41,742 nucleotides of DNA, taken from NCBI RefSeq assembly GCF_030651595.1, contig NZ_JAUSCH010000138.1:1-41742 (forward strand). The letters are read 5' to 3'. The position numbers and the translations under genes were made by a program. Below, piece by piece: positions 7,747 through 14,337 of this stretch (its first letter is position 1; every line of letters begins with the position of its first letter). The stretch is from Candidatus Oleimmundimicrobium sp. Its GTDB lineage: Bacteria; Actinomycetota; Aquicultoria; UBA3085; Oleimmundimicrobiaceae. Under the pieces are notes generated by a model. The model was not told the DNA's origin and made no database searches. It was given only the letters and a program-made list of their open reading frames with translations.

Positions 7747-8970
7747 TTAATGATCTTCGGGTAAGTTAATCAAATGAACCTTAACTTTATCCCCGGTTTT
7801 AACTAAAGTTGTTTCTGCGGGAATCACCGCTATTCCGTTGGCCAAAGACATTGATTTCAAGATACCTGAACCCTGAGGCCCGGTTAAAGAAACGTAAAAC
7901 TCCCCGTTTTTTCTCCTAACATTAACCCTAACAAAAAACGCTCTGCCTGGTTTTTTCTTTAAGTCATGTTCAAATATAGCATCCACTTCGGGACGAAAGA
8001 TATGATTCTTTCCCATCATCTTTAAAATTGCCGGCCGAACATACTCCTCAAAACAGACCACCGTCGAAACTGGATTCCCCGGAAGACCAAAGATAAGCTT
8101 GTCGCCTAAACGCCAAAAGGCCAAAGGCATGCCCGGCTTTTGAGCTACTTTCCAAAATTTAAGCTCAGCTCCCAGCCCAGTTAAAACATCTTTAACCACA
8201 TCATAATCACCCATAGAAACTCCACCGGTAGTTAACAGGATATCCGAAATGTTTAACCCCTTCTCAATTAACTTTCTTGTAGCATCCATGTTATCGCGAG
8301 CTACCTCTAAAGGGACGGGTTTAGCCCCACACGATATTACTTGAGCCGTAAGAGAATAGGTGTTGCTGTTTCTAATCTTCCCCGGTGCCAGCGGCTCATT
8401 AATCTCAACTAATTCATCACCGGTACTAATTATTGCAATGGTGGGCGGTTTAAAGATTTTAAGCTCACTTTTCCCCAAGGAAGCAAGCAAACCTATCTCC
8501 TGAGGCCTTATATCGAGCCCACAAGGGAAAACCTTTTCACCTTCAGTTACATCTTCTCCCGTCAAGCGAACGTTATCCCCTTTTTTTGCTTCACAATAAA
8601 TCAACACTTCTTCATTATTTAAAGAGGTATCTTCTTTTTTAACTACTGAATCGGCACCTTGGGGAACAGGAGCACCCGTCATAATCTTTAACGCGGACCC
8701 GGAAGTAACTTGAAAATCAGACACATCTCCCGCTTTTAAATCCCCTAGAACCTTTAACTTACAAGGAGACTCTTTAGATGCCCCAACGGTATCGGAAGCA
8801 ATGATCGCAAAACCATCCATAGCTGAATTATCAAAGGGAGGTATGTTCATATCAGAAACTACATCCTCTGCAAGGACATACCCTAAAGAATCCATGAGAT
8901 TGACTTTTTCAACAGGTTGAAGTCTCACTTCATCTAAAATTATTTTTAATGCTTCTTCTGGTTTAATCAT
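7747..8970 (-). CDS. moeA: Molybdopterin molybdenumtransferase MoeA
   Basis: MoeA inserts molybdate (or tungstate) into adenylated molybdopterin. The protein is 407 residues from the ATG at 8970, preceded by GGTGAG. Seen motifs are P-P-F-D-N-S-A-M-D-G-F-A, M-T-G-A-P-V-P-Q-G-A-D-S-V-V, the MoCF-domain T-T-G-G-V-S-M-G-D-Y-D and F-G-L-P-G-N-P-V-S. Domain order and length are normal. There is a single moeA in the window; if both Mo and W are used, a second copy might exist elsewhere. Confidence 0.95.
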   Translation of the reverse strand: MIKPEEALKIILDEVRLQPVEKVNLMDSLGYVLAEDVVSDMNIPPFDNSAMDGFAIIASDTVGASKESPCKLKVLGDLKAGDVSDFQVTSGSALKIMTGAPVPQGADSVVKKEDTSLNNEEVLIYCEAKKGDNVRLTGEDVTEGEKVFPCGLDIRPQEIGLLASLGKSELKIFKPPTIAIISTGDELVEINEPLAPGKIRNSNTYSLTAQVISCGAKPVPLEVARDNMDATRKLIEKGLNISDILLTTGGVSMGDYDVVKDVLTGLGAELKFWKVAQKPGMPLAFWRLGDKLIFGLPGNPVSTVVCFEEYVRPAILKMMGKNHIFRPEVDAIFEHDLKKKPGRAFFVRVNVRRKNGEFYVSLTGPQGSGILKSMSLANGIAVIPAETTLVKTGDKVKVHLINLPEDH

Positions 8971-8984
8971 CAAATCTCACCCGT

Positions 8985-9205
8985 TAGTCGGTAGTCTGTT
9001 AGTCGAGAGTTGGGAGTTTGTTGGTTTTTTCCTTTACCCTCTCAACTTTCTATCAGCCCCGCCAGAGGCGGGCGGGCATCTGCTATCACAACTTTACCCT
9101 ATACCCTATGCTTTTCACTATAATTTCTCTATTCATTTTTGTCTTGCTGAAAGCTGGAGGCTGACGGCTGGGGGCTGAACTCTGTTACCCTTCACTTTTT
9201 TCCCT
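8985..9205. repeat. Dispersed intergenic repeat, copy B
   Basis: The wtpC-moeA gap contains no gene. Its left part (8985-9085) matches the moaC-mogA gap. Its right part (9116-9180) matches 40042-40106 in inverted orientation with 2 differences in 65 bases. A GC-rich palindromic insert (about 9055-9078, core CCGCC..GGCGG) splits the word CTATC-ATCTGCTATC. A weaker copy of GCTGAAAGCTGGAGGCTG lies at 36032-36062. Confidence 0.75.
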
Positions 9206-9207
9206 AA

Positions 9208-10266
9208 TTACTTTCTAATCACATGAACCGCTGTCGATTTAAAACTTGCCGTCACTTCTCCGCCTTCCTTTAACCCTATTTCCTCAGCAGATTGCTTGGT
9301 AATAAGAGCAATTAACGGAAAACCACAATTAAGATTAACTTTAATCACCGCGCCGAGCGATGTCAACTTCACAATCTTGGCATTAAAATTATTTCTTGCG
9401 CTTGAGCTTTTCTTTTCTTTACTGATACTTACGGTAACATTTTCCGGCCTTATCCCTAAAAGAACTTTTTCTCCAATGGAAACATTGGAAATAACCTCAA
9501 CTTTGGCTCCATTTACGTCAACAACAGCTAACTCGTTGAGACGAGAGACAACCTTTCCCTCCAAAACCGTTTCAACCCCCACAAAATCAGCAACAAATTC
9601 ATTAACGGGAGAGTTGAATATCTCATCCGGTTTGCCAACCTGGACAATTTTTCCGTCACGCATAATTGCAATTCTATCAGCAATTACAAGCGCCTCTGTT
9701 TGATCGTGGGTAACAAAAAGTGATGTTTGATTCATTCTCTTTAAAATAATCCTGAGCTCTTCCCTTAAATTTTCTCTGACTTTTTTATCAAGAGAACTGA
9801 GGGGTTCGTCAAAAAGAAGAAGTCTGGGCTCCATAATTAAGGCTCTCGCAAGGCTTACCCGTTGCTGCTCTCCTCCACTTAAAGTTTGCGGTCTTCTATG
9901 CAGAATATTTTCAATGTTTAAAGTGGCAACAATCTTTTTAAATTTATTCTCAACGTCGTCAATTTGTCGGTAGCGCACCCCAAAAAGAATGTTCTCTCTT
10001 ACGGTAAGATGGGGAAATAAAACATAGTCTTGATAAATAAACCCTATGTTCCGCTTCTCGGGGGGTAAATCGTTTGCAAAATTTCCATCCAAAATTATGC
10101 TACCTTTTTTAGGCGGAAAAAACCCGGCAATCGCTTCAAGAAGAACAGTTTTGCCTGCTCCACTGGGGCCAAGAATAACAAAAACTTCGTCTTCTTTTAT
10201 GGAGAGATTTATATCTCTTAGTTTAAATTCACCTAAATCAATGTCCAAATTCTCTATTTCTATCAT
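9208..10266 (-). CDS. wtpC: Tungstate/molybdate ABC transporter ATPase with C-terminal TOBE domain
   Basis: This is the ATPase of the WtpABC-type importer. It is 352 residues from the ATG at 10266, which overlaps the permease stop by ATGA; 22 upstream codons belong to permease shadow sequence. Walker A is L-G-P-S-G-A-G-K-T, the signature L-S-G-G-E-Q-Q-R-V-S, Walker B R-L-L-L-F-D-E-P-L-S-S-L-D, switch F-V-T-H-D. After about residue 235 a TOBE-like region follows (E-G-K-V-V-S-R-L-N-E-L-A, then I-V-K-L-T-S-L-G-A-V-I-K-V), which may bind oxyanion and feed back on uptake. ModC is an alternative name; the WtpA-like binding protein favours Wtp. Confidence 0.88.
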   Translation of the reverse strand: MIEIENLDIDLGEFKLRDINLSIKEDEVFVILGPSGAGKTVLLEAIAGFFPPKKGSIILDGNFANDLPPEKRNIGFIYQDYVLFPHLTVRENILFGVRYRQIDDVENKFKKIVATLNIENILHRRPQTLSGGEQQRVSLARALIMEPRLLLFDEPLSSLDKKVRENLREELRIILKRMNQTSLFVTHDQTEALVIADRIAIMRDGKIVQVGKPDEIFNSPVNEFVADFVGVETVLEGKVVSRLNELAVVDVNGAKVEVISNVSIGEKVLLGIRPENVTVSISKEKKSSSARNNFNAKIVKLTSLGAVIKVNLNCGFPLIALITKQSAEEIGLKEGGEVTASFKSTAVHVIRK

Positions 10267-11066
10267 TTCTTGTTGCCCATTCCCATTCCGCCATAAGCAA
10301 GCAATCGAAATACCACAAAACCAATCAAACAAAAGACCAAAAGAAGAACGGACACCGCCGAGGAATGCTTTAAATCAAGCTGTGAATAAACATCATAAAC
10401 TTTTACCGGGGCAGTCATGGGATAATAAGCCAGGATTATAACCGCTCCAAATTCACTTATTGCCCGTGCCCAAGTAAGAACCCAACCAGTTAACACTCCT
10501 CTTATTGCAAGCGGGAGAGATACTCTACGAAAAACTTCGGAAGGGGTGGCTCCTAAAGTTCTTGCCACCTGTTCCATCCTTACATCCACCGACTCAAACC
10601 CTTCTCTTGCGGAATTAACCATAAAGGGCAAACTCACAAAAAGCATAGCCACTACTATTCCCAACTTTGTGCCCACAAACCTTAAGCTAAAAAATCTTTC
10701 AAAAAGAGCGCCCACCATTCCATACCGTCCGAAAACAAACAACAACAAAATACCGGCCACCGTATGCGGAATTGCCAGCGGTAAATCAACTATTGATTCG
10801 ACGAGCGATTTCCCAAAAAATCTTGCTCTGGCAAGAATATAGGCTAAAGGAACTCCAAAAAGAGCGGCGATGGTTGCCGTAACCGCCGCCAGGGAAATGC
10901 TGTTAAATATCGCTTCCTGAACACTTTTGTCACCCGCCTCTTCAATTAAGATGGCTGGAGATTGAGCTAATATTGAGCGGGCAAGAGGAAGCAATATAAA
11001 TAAAATTAACAATCCACCCATTAGAGAAAAAACATAATACATCAGGTTGGTCTTTTTAAACCTCAT
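10263..11066 (-). CDS. wtpB: Tungstate/molybdate ABC transporter permease
   Basis: The 267-residue permease has six membrane segments and the inner-membrane component signature E-Q-V-A-R-T-L-G-A-T-P-S-E-V-F-R-R-V-S-L-P-L-A, which couples to the ATPase. The ATG is preceded by AAGGGGAA. It lies between the molbindin gene and wtpC; the 180-base gap upstream holds two competing hairpins. Sequence alone does not separate WtpB from ModB. Confidence 0.88.
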   Translation of the reverse strand: MRFKKTNLMYYVFSLMGGLLILFILLPLARSILAQSPAILIEEAGDKSVQEAIFNSISLAAVTATIAALFGVPLAYILARARFFGKSLVESIVDLPLAIPHTVAGILLLFVFGRYGMVGALFERFFSLRFVGTKLGIVVAMLFVSLPFMVNSAREGFESVDVRMEQVARTLGATPSEVFRRVSLPLAIRGVLTGWVLTWARAISEFGAVIILAYYPMTAPVKVYDVYSQLDLKHSSAVSVLLLVFCLIGFVVFRLLAYGGMGMGNKK

Positions 11067-11163
11067 GATTTCCCCTTAAATAAACTAAACAAATTTAAAT
11101 TTTACGAAAACAATAATAGCTTAGCGATAGTTTAAATATCAATCAAGTTAAAAGATCGTTTCT

Positions 11164-11230
11164 GGTTAAGGGGCCTATGCCCCTTAACCCTTATGTATAA
11201 TAATAGCCGGGAGATAGGCACAGGCCCCTT
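11164..11230 (-). promoter_or_regulatory. Two mutually exclusive hairpins between mop and wtpB
   Basis: An 11-bp perfect stem (11164-11174 with 11179-11189, four-base loop) overlaps a nine-base stretch (11168-11176) that can instead pair perfectly with 11222-11230. In the minus-strand transcript the distal arm is made first, so one of two folds must win. No T-tract follows, so this could be an RNA-processing or translation switch, or a terminator remnant. The pairing is seen; the role is inferred. Confidence 0.45.
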
Positions 11231-11246
11231 CAGCCAAGTATTAGAC

Positions 11247-11462
11247 CTAAAACTGTTCGGTAGCCACCATCACAGACGACGCCTTGATGACAGCACAGAC
11301 CTGTTTCCCCTTCTCCAAGCCAAGTTTCTCAGCAGATTCCTTGGTGATGATAGAGACAACCTGAGTTCCTCCTGGCAGTTCAATAACAACTTCGGAATTG
11401 ACAGCACCATTAGTAACCTCGACCACTTTGCCCGATAAGACGTTTCTTGCACTGACCTTCAT
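11247..11462 (-). CDS. mop: Molbindin (single TOBE/Mop-domain oxyanion-binding protein)
   Basis: A 71-residue cytoplasmic protein formed of one TOBE domain: S-A-R-N-V-L-S-G-K-V-V-E-V-T-N-G-A-V-N-S-E-V-V-I at the start and I-T-K-E-S-A-E-K-L-G-L-E-K-G-K-Q-V-C-A-V-I-K-A-S-S-V-M-V-A at the end. Molbindins bind molybdate or tungstate as oligomers and act as a store or buffer. I chose the ATG at 11462, eight bases after AGGAGG; a GTG three codons upstream overlaps the ribosome site. It sits between wtpA and wtpB, so it belongs to the uptake operon. Confidence 0.9.
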   Translation of the reverse strand: MKVSARNVLSGKVVEVTNGAVNSEVVIELPGGTQVVSIITKESAEKLGLEKGKQVCAVIKASSVMVATEQF

Positions 11463-11502
11463 CTTCTTCACCTCCTTTCTTCTTTAAGTCTAATATAGGA
11501 AA

Positions 11503-11528
11503 TACAGGGGGGATTAACCCCCCCTGTA
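11503..11528 (-). terminator. GC-rich hairpin between wtpA and mop
   Basis: Ten-base perfect arms TACAGGGGGG / CCCCCCTGTA with a six-base loop lie between the wtpA stop and the mop ribosome site. The downstream T content on the minus strand is weak (TATTTCC), so it may be a partial terminator or an mRNA-stabilising hairpin that sets wtpA above mop. Confidence 0.55.
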
Positions 11529-11563
11529 TAGCAAACTTCTTGCGCTACAACAAAATCCTAAAA

Positions 11564-12586
11564 TTAACTTTCAATCTTTACAATATCTTCTAATTCCGAA
11601 GGCAATGTATCCGCATCCTTCGTAAGTGGTGGATTGTAAGCAGGTTGACCTGAATCATTCATAATTTTCTGACCCTTCTCGCTCAGAAGCATCTTTATGA
11701 AGGCCATGGCAACCTCAGGATTTTCTGAATTTTTGGGAATCGTTACACCGTAGATGATAAATTTGCCTTTTTGAGCTTTACCATCCGCCAACGTTATTGA
11801 CGCCTGAGCATAAAAATCCGCCAACTCCTCCTTCTCGAGGTTTATCTCTTCAGGCAACTCCAAGATCTTCAAACCGTGCTGTTTCGCGACGGAAAGATAT
11901 TCAAACGCGTAATCCAAATCGCCGGATTGAAGAAGAGATACAAGCTCAACCGACTTGGGTCTTATATTTTCCTTAGGACAGTGGTCAATTAATGCTTGGT
12001 TTAAGCCATCAATGCCGTAATGCTTCTCGGCCAATTGAAAGACTTGACGAGCCCTGTAACCGCAAGGGTCGGAGTCGGGATCCGAATGACCGTACATTAC
12101 ACCATCTCTCTGAAATATTTCATACCAGTTGTCTTTAGTTATTTCATCCGCGTATTTGCTTTTATCGGTATAGGCGATGACCATTCTGTTGCTCGCAAAT
12201 TTTACATTCCAGTTAGCATAATCCGGCTTAAGAAGTTCATCTATGACCGTATAATCGGCTGAAGCCATAACATCACAGTTCTTCTTTAGTTCACATATCT
12301 TTTTAGCACAGTCGCGACTTCCGGCACCCTCAAGAAGAACCTTCACATTGGGATGCTCTTTTTCAAACTCGGTCTTAAGCGTTTCAAATGGCTCCTTAAG
12401 ACTCCCGGCATGAAATACAATTAAATCGCCCTTTAGTGTATCTTTTTCCTCAACCTTTTCCATAACTTTCTCTTCCGGCTTTTCTTCTGTTTTCTGACAG
12501 CCAACCACCCCAAAAGTTAGCGCGGCAATAAGCAGTAATGAAAACAAAATAACTATTGCATTCTTAAATCGACTTTTTCCAAACAT
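11564..12586 (-). CDS. wtpA: Tungstate/molybdate-binding lipoprotein WtpA-type
   Basis: This is the extracytoplasmic binding protein of the importer. It is 340 residues from the ATG at 12586 (GGAG eight bases upstream). An N-terminal membrane stretch ends in V-V-G-C, a lipobox, so the mature protein is a lipoprotein. A Lys/Glu-rich linker follows. WtpA-family landmarks are D-L-I-V-F-H-A-G-S-L, A-G-S-R-D-C-A-K-K-I, M-A-S-A-D-Y, F-A-S-N-R-M-V-I-A-Y-T, S-D-P-D-S-D-P-C-G-Y-R and D-Y-A-F-E-Y. The Asp in the S-D-P stretch and the Glu in F-E-Y correspond to carboxylates that give six-fold metal coordination in archaeal WtpA/ModA. It is preceded by a Moco-type riboswitch and terminator. Confidence 0.92.
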   Translation of the reverse strand: MFGKSRFKNAIVILFSLLLIAALTFGVVGCQKTEEKPEEKVMEKVEEKDTLKGDLIVFHAGSLKEPFETLKTEFEKEHPNVKVLLEGAGSRDCAKKICELKKNCDVMASADYTVIDELLKPDYANWNVKFASNRMVIAYTDKSKYADEITKDNWYEIFQRDGVMYGHSDPDSDPCGYRARQVFQLAEKHYGIDGLNQALIDHCPKENIRPKSVELVSLLQSGDLDYAFEYLSVAKQHGLKILELPEEINLEKEELADFYAQASITLADGKAQKGKFIIYGVTIPKNSENPEVAMAFIKMLLSEKGQKIMNDSGQPAYNPPLTKDADTLPSELEDIVKIES

Positions 12587-12675
12587 AACTTGCACTCCTT
12601 TTTATATAGTTTACTTAGTAAAATCAAACAACTACTCTTTATTTCCCTTAATGAAATCACCTCCTTTTAAAAAAA

Positions 12676-12708
12676 TAAAAAACCGGCATCTAAGTGACTA
12701 CCGGTCTT
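12676..12708 (-). terminator. Intrinsic terminator in the wtpA leader
   Basis: In the minus-strand transcript ACCGG (12705-12701) pairs with CCGGT (12686-12682), extended by A-U and G-U pairs, and is followed by a run of T (TTTTTTATTTTTTT). The loop contains GTCAC (12698-12694), which is complementary to GTGAC in the upstream aptamer (12775-12771), suggesting an antiterminator pairing. It is placed between the riboswitch and the wtpA ribosome site, as expected for attenuation. Confidence 0.8.
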
Positions 12709-12721
12709 TTTGTAAAACCAG

Positions 12722-12826
12722 TCTCCTTTCCGTCACGGGAGGCAGTACCGTTTCCGGTAAAACCCTATCGGTCACATTCCTTGCCTCGCAAAAGTTTTGC
12801 GAGGTTTAGGTCAAGCGACTCGGAGA
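12722..12826 (-). ncRNA. Moco-type riboswitch upstream of wtpA
   Basis: Reading the minus strand: TCTCCGAG opens (closing stem TCTCC/GGAGA, 12826-12822 with 12726-12722); then CGCTTGACC, a hairpin CCTCGC..GCGAGG (12804-12784), CAAGGAATGTGACCGA, a GNRA hairpin ACCGGAAACGGT (about 12758-12747), CTGCCTCCCG and GGAAAGGAGA. This order and these words match my recollection of the Moco RNA motif. Its place before a Mo/W transporter and the terminator just downstream fit. The separate terminator suggests that ligand binding stops transcription, so uptake falls when cofactor is plentiful. The ligand (Mo or W cofactor) is inferred. Confidence 0.85.
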
Positions 12827-12839
12827 AAAAACATATTTA

Positions 12840-12868
12840 ATTAAATTATTAAAAACTATTAAAAACAA
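12840..12868 (-). promoter_or_regulatory. Candidate promoter for the riboswitch-wtpA transcript
   Basis: TTGTTT (12868-12863), a 17-base spacer and TTTAAT (12845-12840) on the minus strand overlap the stop codon of the small HTH gene and end just before the aptamer. The match is weak and the region is AT-rich, so read-through from the HTH gene is the alternative. Confidence 0.35.
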
Positions 12869-13047
12869 CCGAGTTGGCAACCATAGAGCTTTATCTCAAG
12901 CTCGTTTACAACGTCGCCAACCACTTTTGGGGATACGCCCAACTCCTTTGCTATTTTATGAGCCATCGGGCAGGAAATTTTCCCCTCTTTAGCTTTCTCT
13001 TTAACTATTTTCTTAATTTTATTTAAATCACAAGATTCAGATGACAT
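12859..13047 (-). CDS. Small helix-turn-helix-like protein with terminal cysteines
   Basis: A 62-residue protein with a strong ribosome site (AAGGAGGG). It begins M-S-S-E-S-C-D-L-N-K-I-K-K-I; residues 26-50 (C-P-M-A-H-K-I-A-K-E-L-G-V-S-P-K-V-V-G-D-V-V-N-E-L) look like a helix-turn-helix; the tail is Y-G-C-Q-L-G-C-F. The four cysteines (residues 6, 26, 57, 61) could bind a metal or cluster. It stands between two Moco/Tuco-like riboswitches, just before wtpA, so a Mo/W or redox regulator is a fair guess. I do not recognise a named family; no function is claimed. Confidence 0.7.
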   Translation of the reverse strand: MSSESCDLNKIKKIVKEKAKEGKISCPMAHKIAKELGVSPKVVGDVVNELEIKLYGCQLGCF

Positions 13048-13065
13048 CTATAAAACCCTCCTTTT

Positions 13066-13140
13066 ATAGTCAGGAGTCTGTTAGTCGGTAGTTTGTTGGT
13101 TTGCTTGTTGGCTTGTTGTTTGTTTTTTGACTCTAAGCTC
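13066..13140. repeat. Dispersed intergenic repeat fragment
   Basis: GTCTGTTAGTCGGTAGT and GTTTGTTGGTTTGCTTGTTGG here echo words at 6148-6210, 8985-9020 and 6085-6100. The gap 13048-13458 holds no gene. It consists of this fragment, an AT-rich spacer, a terminator (13221-13251) and a riboswitch-like region (13264-13390). Confidence 0.6.
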
Positions 13141-13220
13141 TCCGATTTACGCTCCGTGCTCTTAGTTTTACCATACTCCACACCCTACACTCTTTTAACT
13201 TTCCATTTTTTGCTTTCAAC

Positions 13221-13251
13221 TAAAAACGCCATTCCCAAATATGGAAATAGC
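13221..13251 (-). terminator. Terminator-like hairpin downstream of the variant riboswitch
   Basis: Minus strand: GCTATTTCC (13251-13243) pairs with GGGAATGGC (13236-13228) over nine positions with a six-base loop ATATTT, followed by GTTTTTAG. It lies 13-36 bases after the closing stem of the riboswitch-like region and upstream of the small HTH gene. Confidence 0.6.
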
Positions 13252-13263
13252 ATCATCTTAAGA

Positions 13264-13390
13264 CACTCCTTTCCAAATACGAGAGGCATAAAAATTTCTT
13301 TTTACACCCTATGAGCCCTAAACTTAAAGAACCCTGCGGTTACTTCCCCTGCTTTGCTTTTGCAAAGTTTAGTAAAAGTAACTCGGAGCA
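13264..13390 (-). ncRNA. Variant Moco/Tuco-type riboswitch upstream of the small HTH gene
   Basis: Minus strand: TGCTCCGAG opens and GGAAAGGAGTG closes (stem UGCUCC/GGAGUG). Between them are GTTACTT..AAGTAAC (second stem), a nested hairpin CTTTGC..GCAAAG, and GGTGTAAAAA..TTTTTATGCC followed by CTCTCGTATTTGGAAAGG. The last part matches the riboswitch before the formate dehydrogenase (TATACCTGCCGTATTTGCAAAGG) and more loosely the canonical copy at 12722-12826. The GNRA hairpin of the canonical copy is replaced here, a change I recall as being linked to tungsten-cofactor sensing. Ligand and function are inferred. Confidence 0.6.
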
Positions 13391-13458
13391 CACATATTAA
13401 ATTTACCTTTTATATTCTATCTAATTTACCCTTTCCCTTTAAATTTTAAAAAAATTTT

Positions 13459-14325
13459 TTAGCTGGCTACACAAGTTTTATTTCTGCCACTTTCTTTTGC
13501 CTCGTAAAGTGCCTCATCAGCTTTTACAACCAATCCGGAAGCATCTTTCGCATCGTGGGGATACGTTGCAACCCCGCCACTTATGGTCTTCTTCACAACC
13601 GGCTGTTCTCTGTTCCCCGGAAATTCAAGAGATTCAACTGCTTTCCGTATTCTTTCAGCAACAACAACCGCCTGTTCTTTCGAGGCACGTGGCAATAAAA
13701 CTACAAATTCCTCCCCACCGTATCTAGAAACAATATCGATATCCCTGGTATTTTCTCTAATTGTCTTGGCTATCTTTTTCAGTACTACGTTCCCCTGTTC
13801 ATGACCATAAGTATCGTTATAATGTTTAAAATGATCTATGTCCATCATAATAAATGACAGTTCTTTTTCATACCTATCCGCCCTCTTCTTTTCCTCCTCC
13901 ATTCTATCGAGAAAATAACTATAGTTGAATAGTCCCGTAAGACGATCATGGACAGAGAGCAACTCTAAAGCCATCTGTTGCTTCTTCTGCTTCTTGGAAA
14001 GAACTCCTAAAATTGAACCTACAAGTAAAAAAATTGACACGCCTACAACTATTTCTACAATAGTACTTTTCACGCTCAAAGCTTGGTAAAACTCAGGAGA
14101 ATTCACGCTCGAGTAAAGCCACCATGAAATAGCCCCAATGCTCATCAATCCAATGGATATCACTCCATAAATATCATAAACCATAGCGGCAATAACCAGG
14201 GGCACCACGTAGAGCGTCCAATAAGTTAAAACACCATGAGGAAAAGAAAAATAAATTACAAGATTTGCAAAAGCAAATGTCAATACAATAACTAACACAC
14301 TACGTAAGTATTTACCTCGCTTCAC
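13459..14325 (-). CDS. Membrane-bound diguanylate cyclase
   Basis: The 288-residue protein has four or five membrane segments (residues 8-107), a short Lys/Gln-rich coil and a GGDEF domain. The active site is R-Y-G-G-E-E-F (GGEEF, 203-207), and R-D-I-D (194-197) forms the RXXD product-inhibition site five residues upstream, so it should make c-di-GMP and be feedback-inhibited. No sensory domain other than the membrane bundle is seen. It follows the last antiporter gene by 12 bases in the same direction, so it may be cotranscribed, which is unusual for such operons. Confidence 0.93.
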   Translation of the reverse strand: MKRGKYLRSVLVIVLTFAFANLVIYFSFPHGVLTYWTLYVVPLVIAAMVYDIYGVISIGLMSIGAISWWLYSSVNSPEFYQALSVKSTIVEIVVGVSIFLLVGSILGVLSKKQKKQQMALELLSVHDRLTGLFNYSYFLDRMEEEKKRADRYEKELSFIMMDIDHFKHYNDTYGHEQGNVVLKKIAKTIRENTRDIDIVSRYGGEEFVVLLPRASKEQAVVVAERIRKAVESLEFPGNREQPVVKKTISGGVATYPHDAKDASGLVVKADEALYEAKESGRNKTCVAS

Positions 14326-14337
14326 AGTTCCCCCCTT

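Noticed and set aside
9208-10332. Longer start for wtpC at 10332
   Set aside because: The extra 22 residues overlap the permease gene in another frame and the ATG at 10266 gives the normal ABC ATPase N-terminus with an ATGA junction.
13210-13254. Tiny ORF of about 24 codons starting ATGATG after the variant riboswitch
   Set aside because: It runs through the terminator hairpin and a repeat with no family features; the AAAGGAG before it is the riboswitch strand itself, although use as a leader peptide cannot be excluded.
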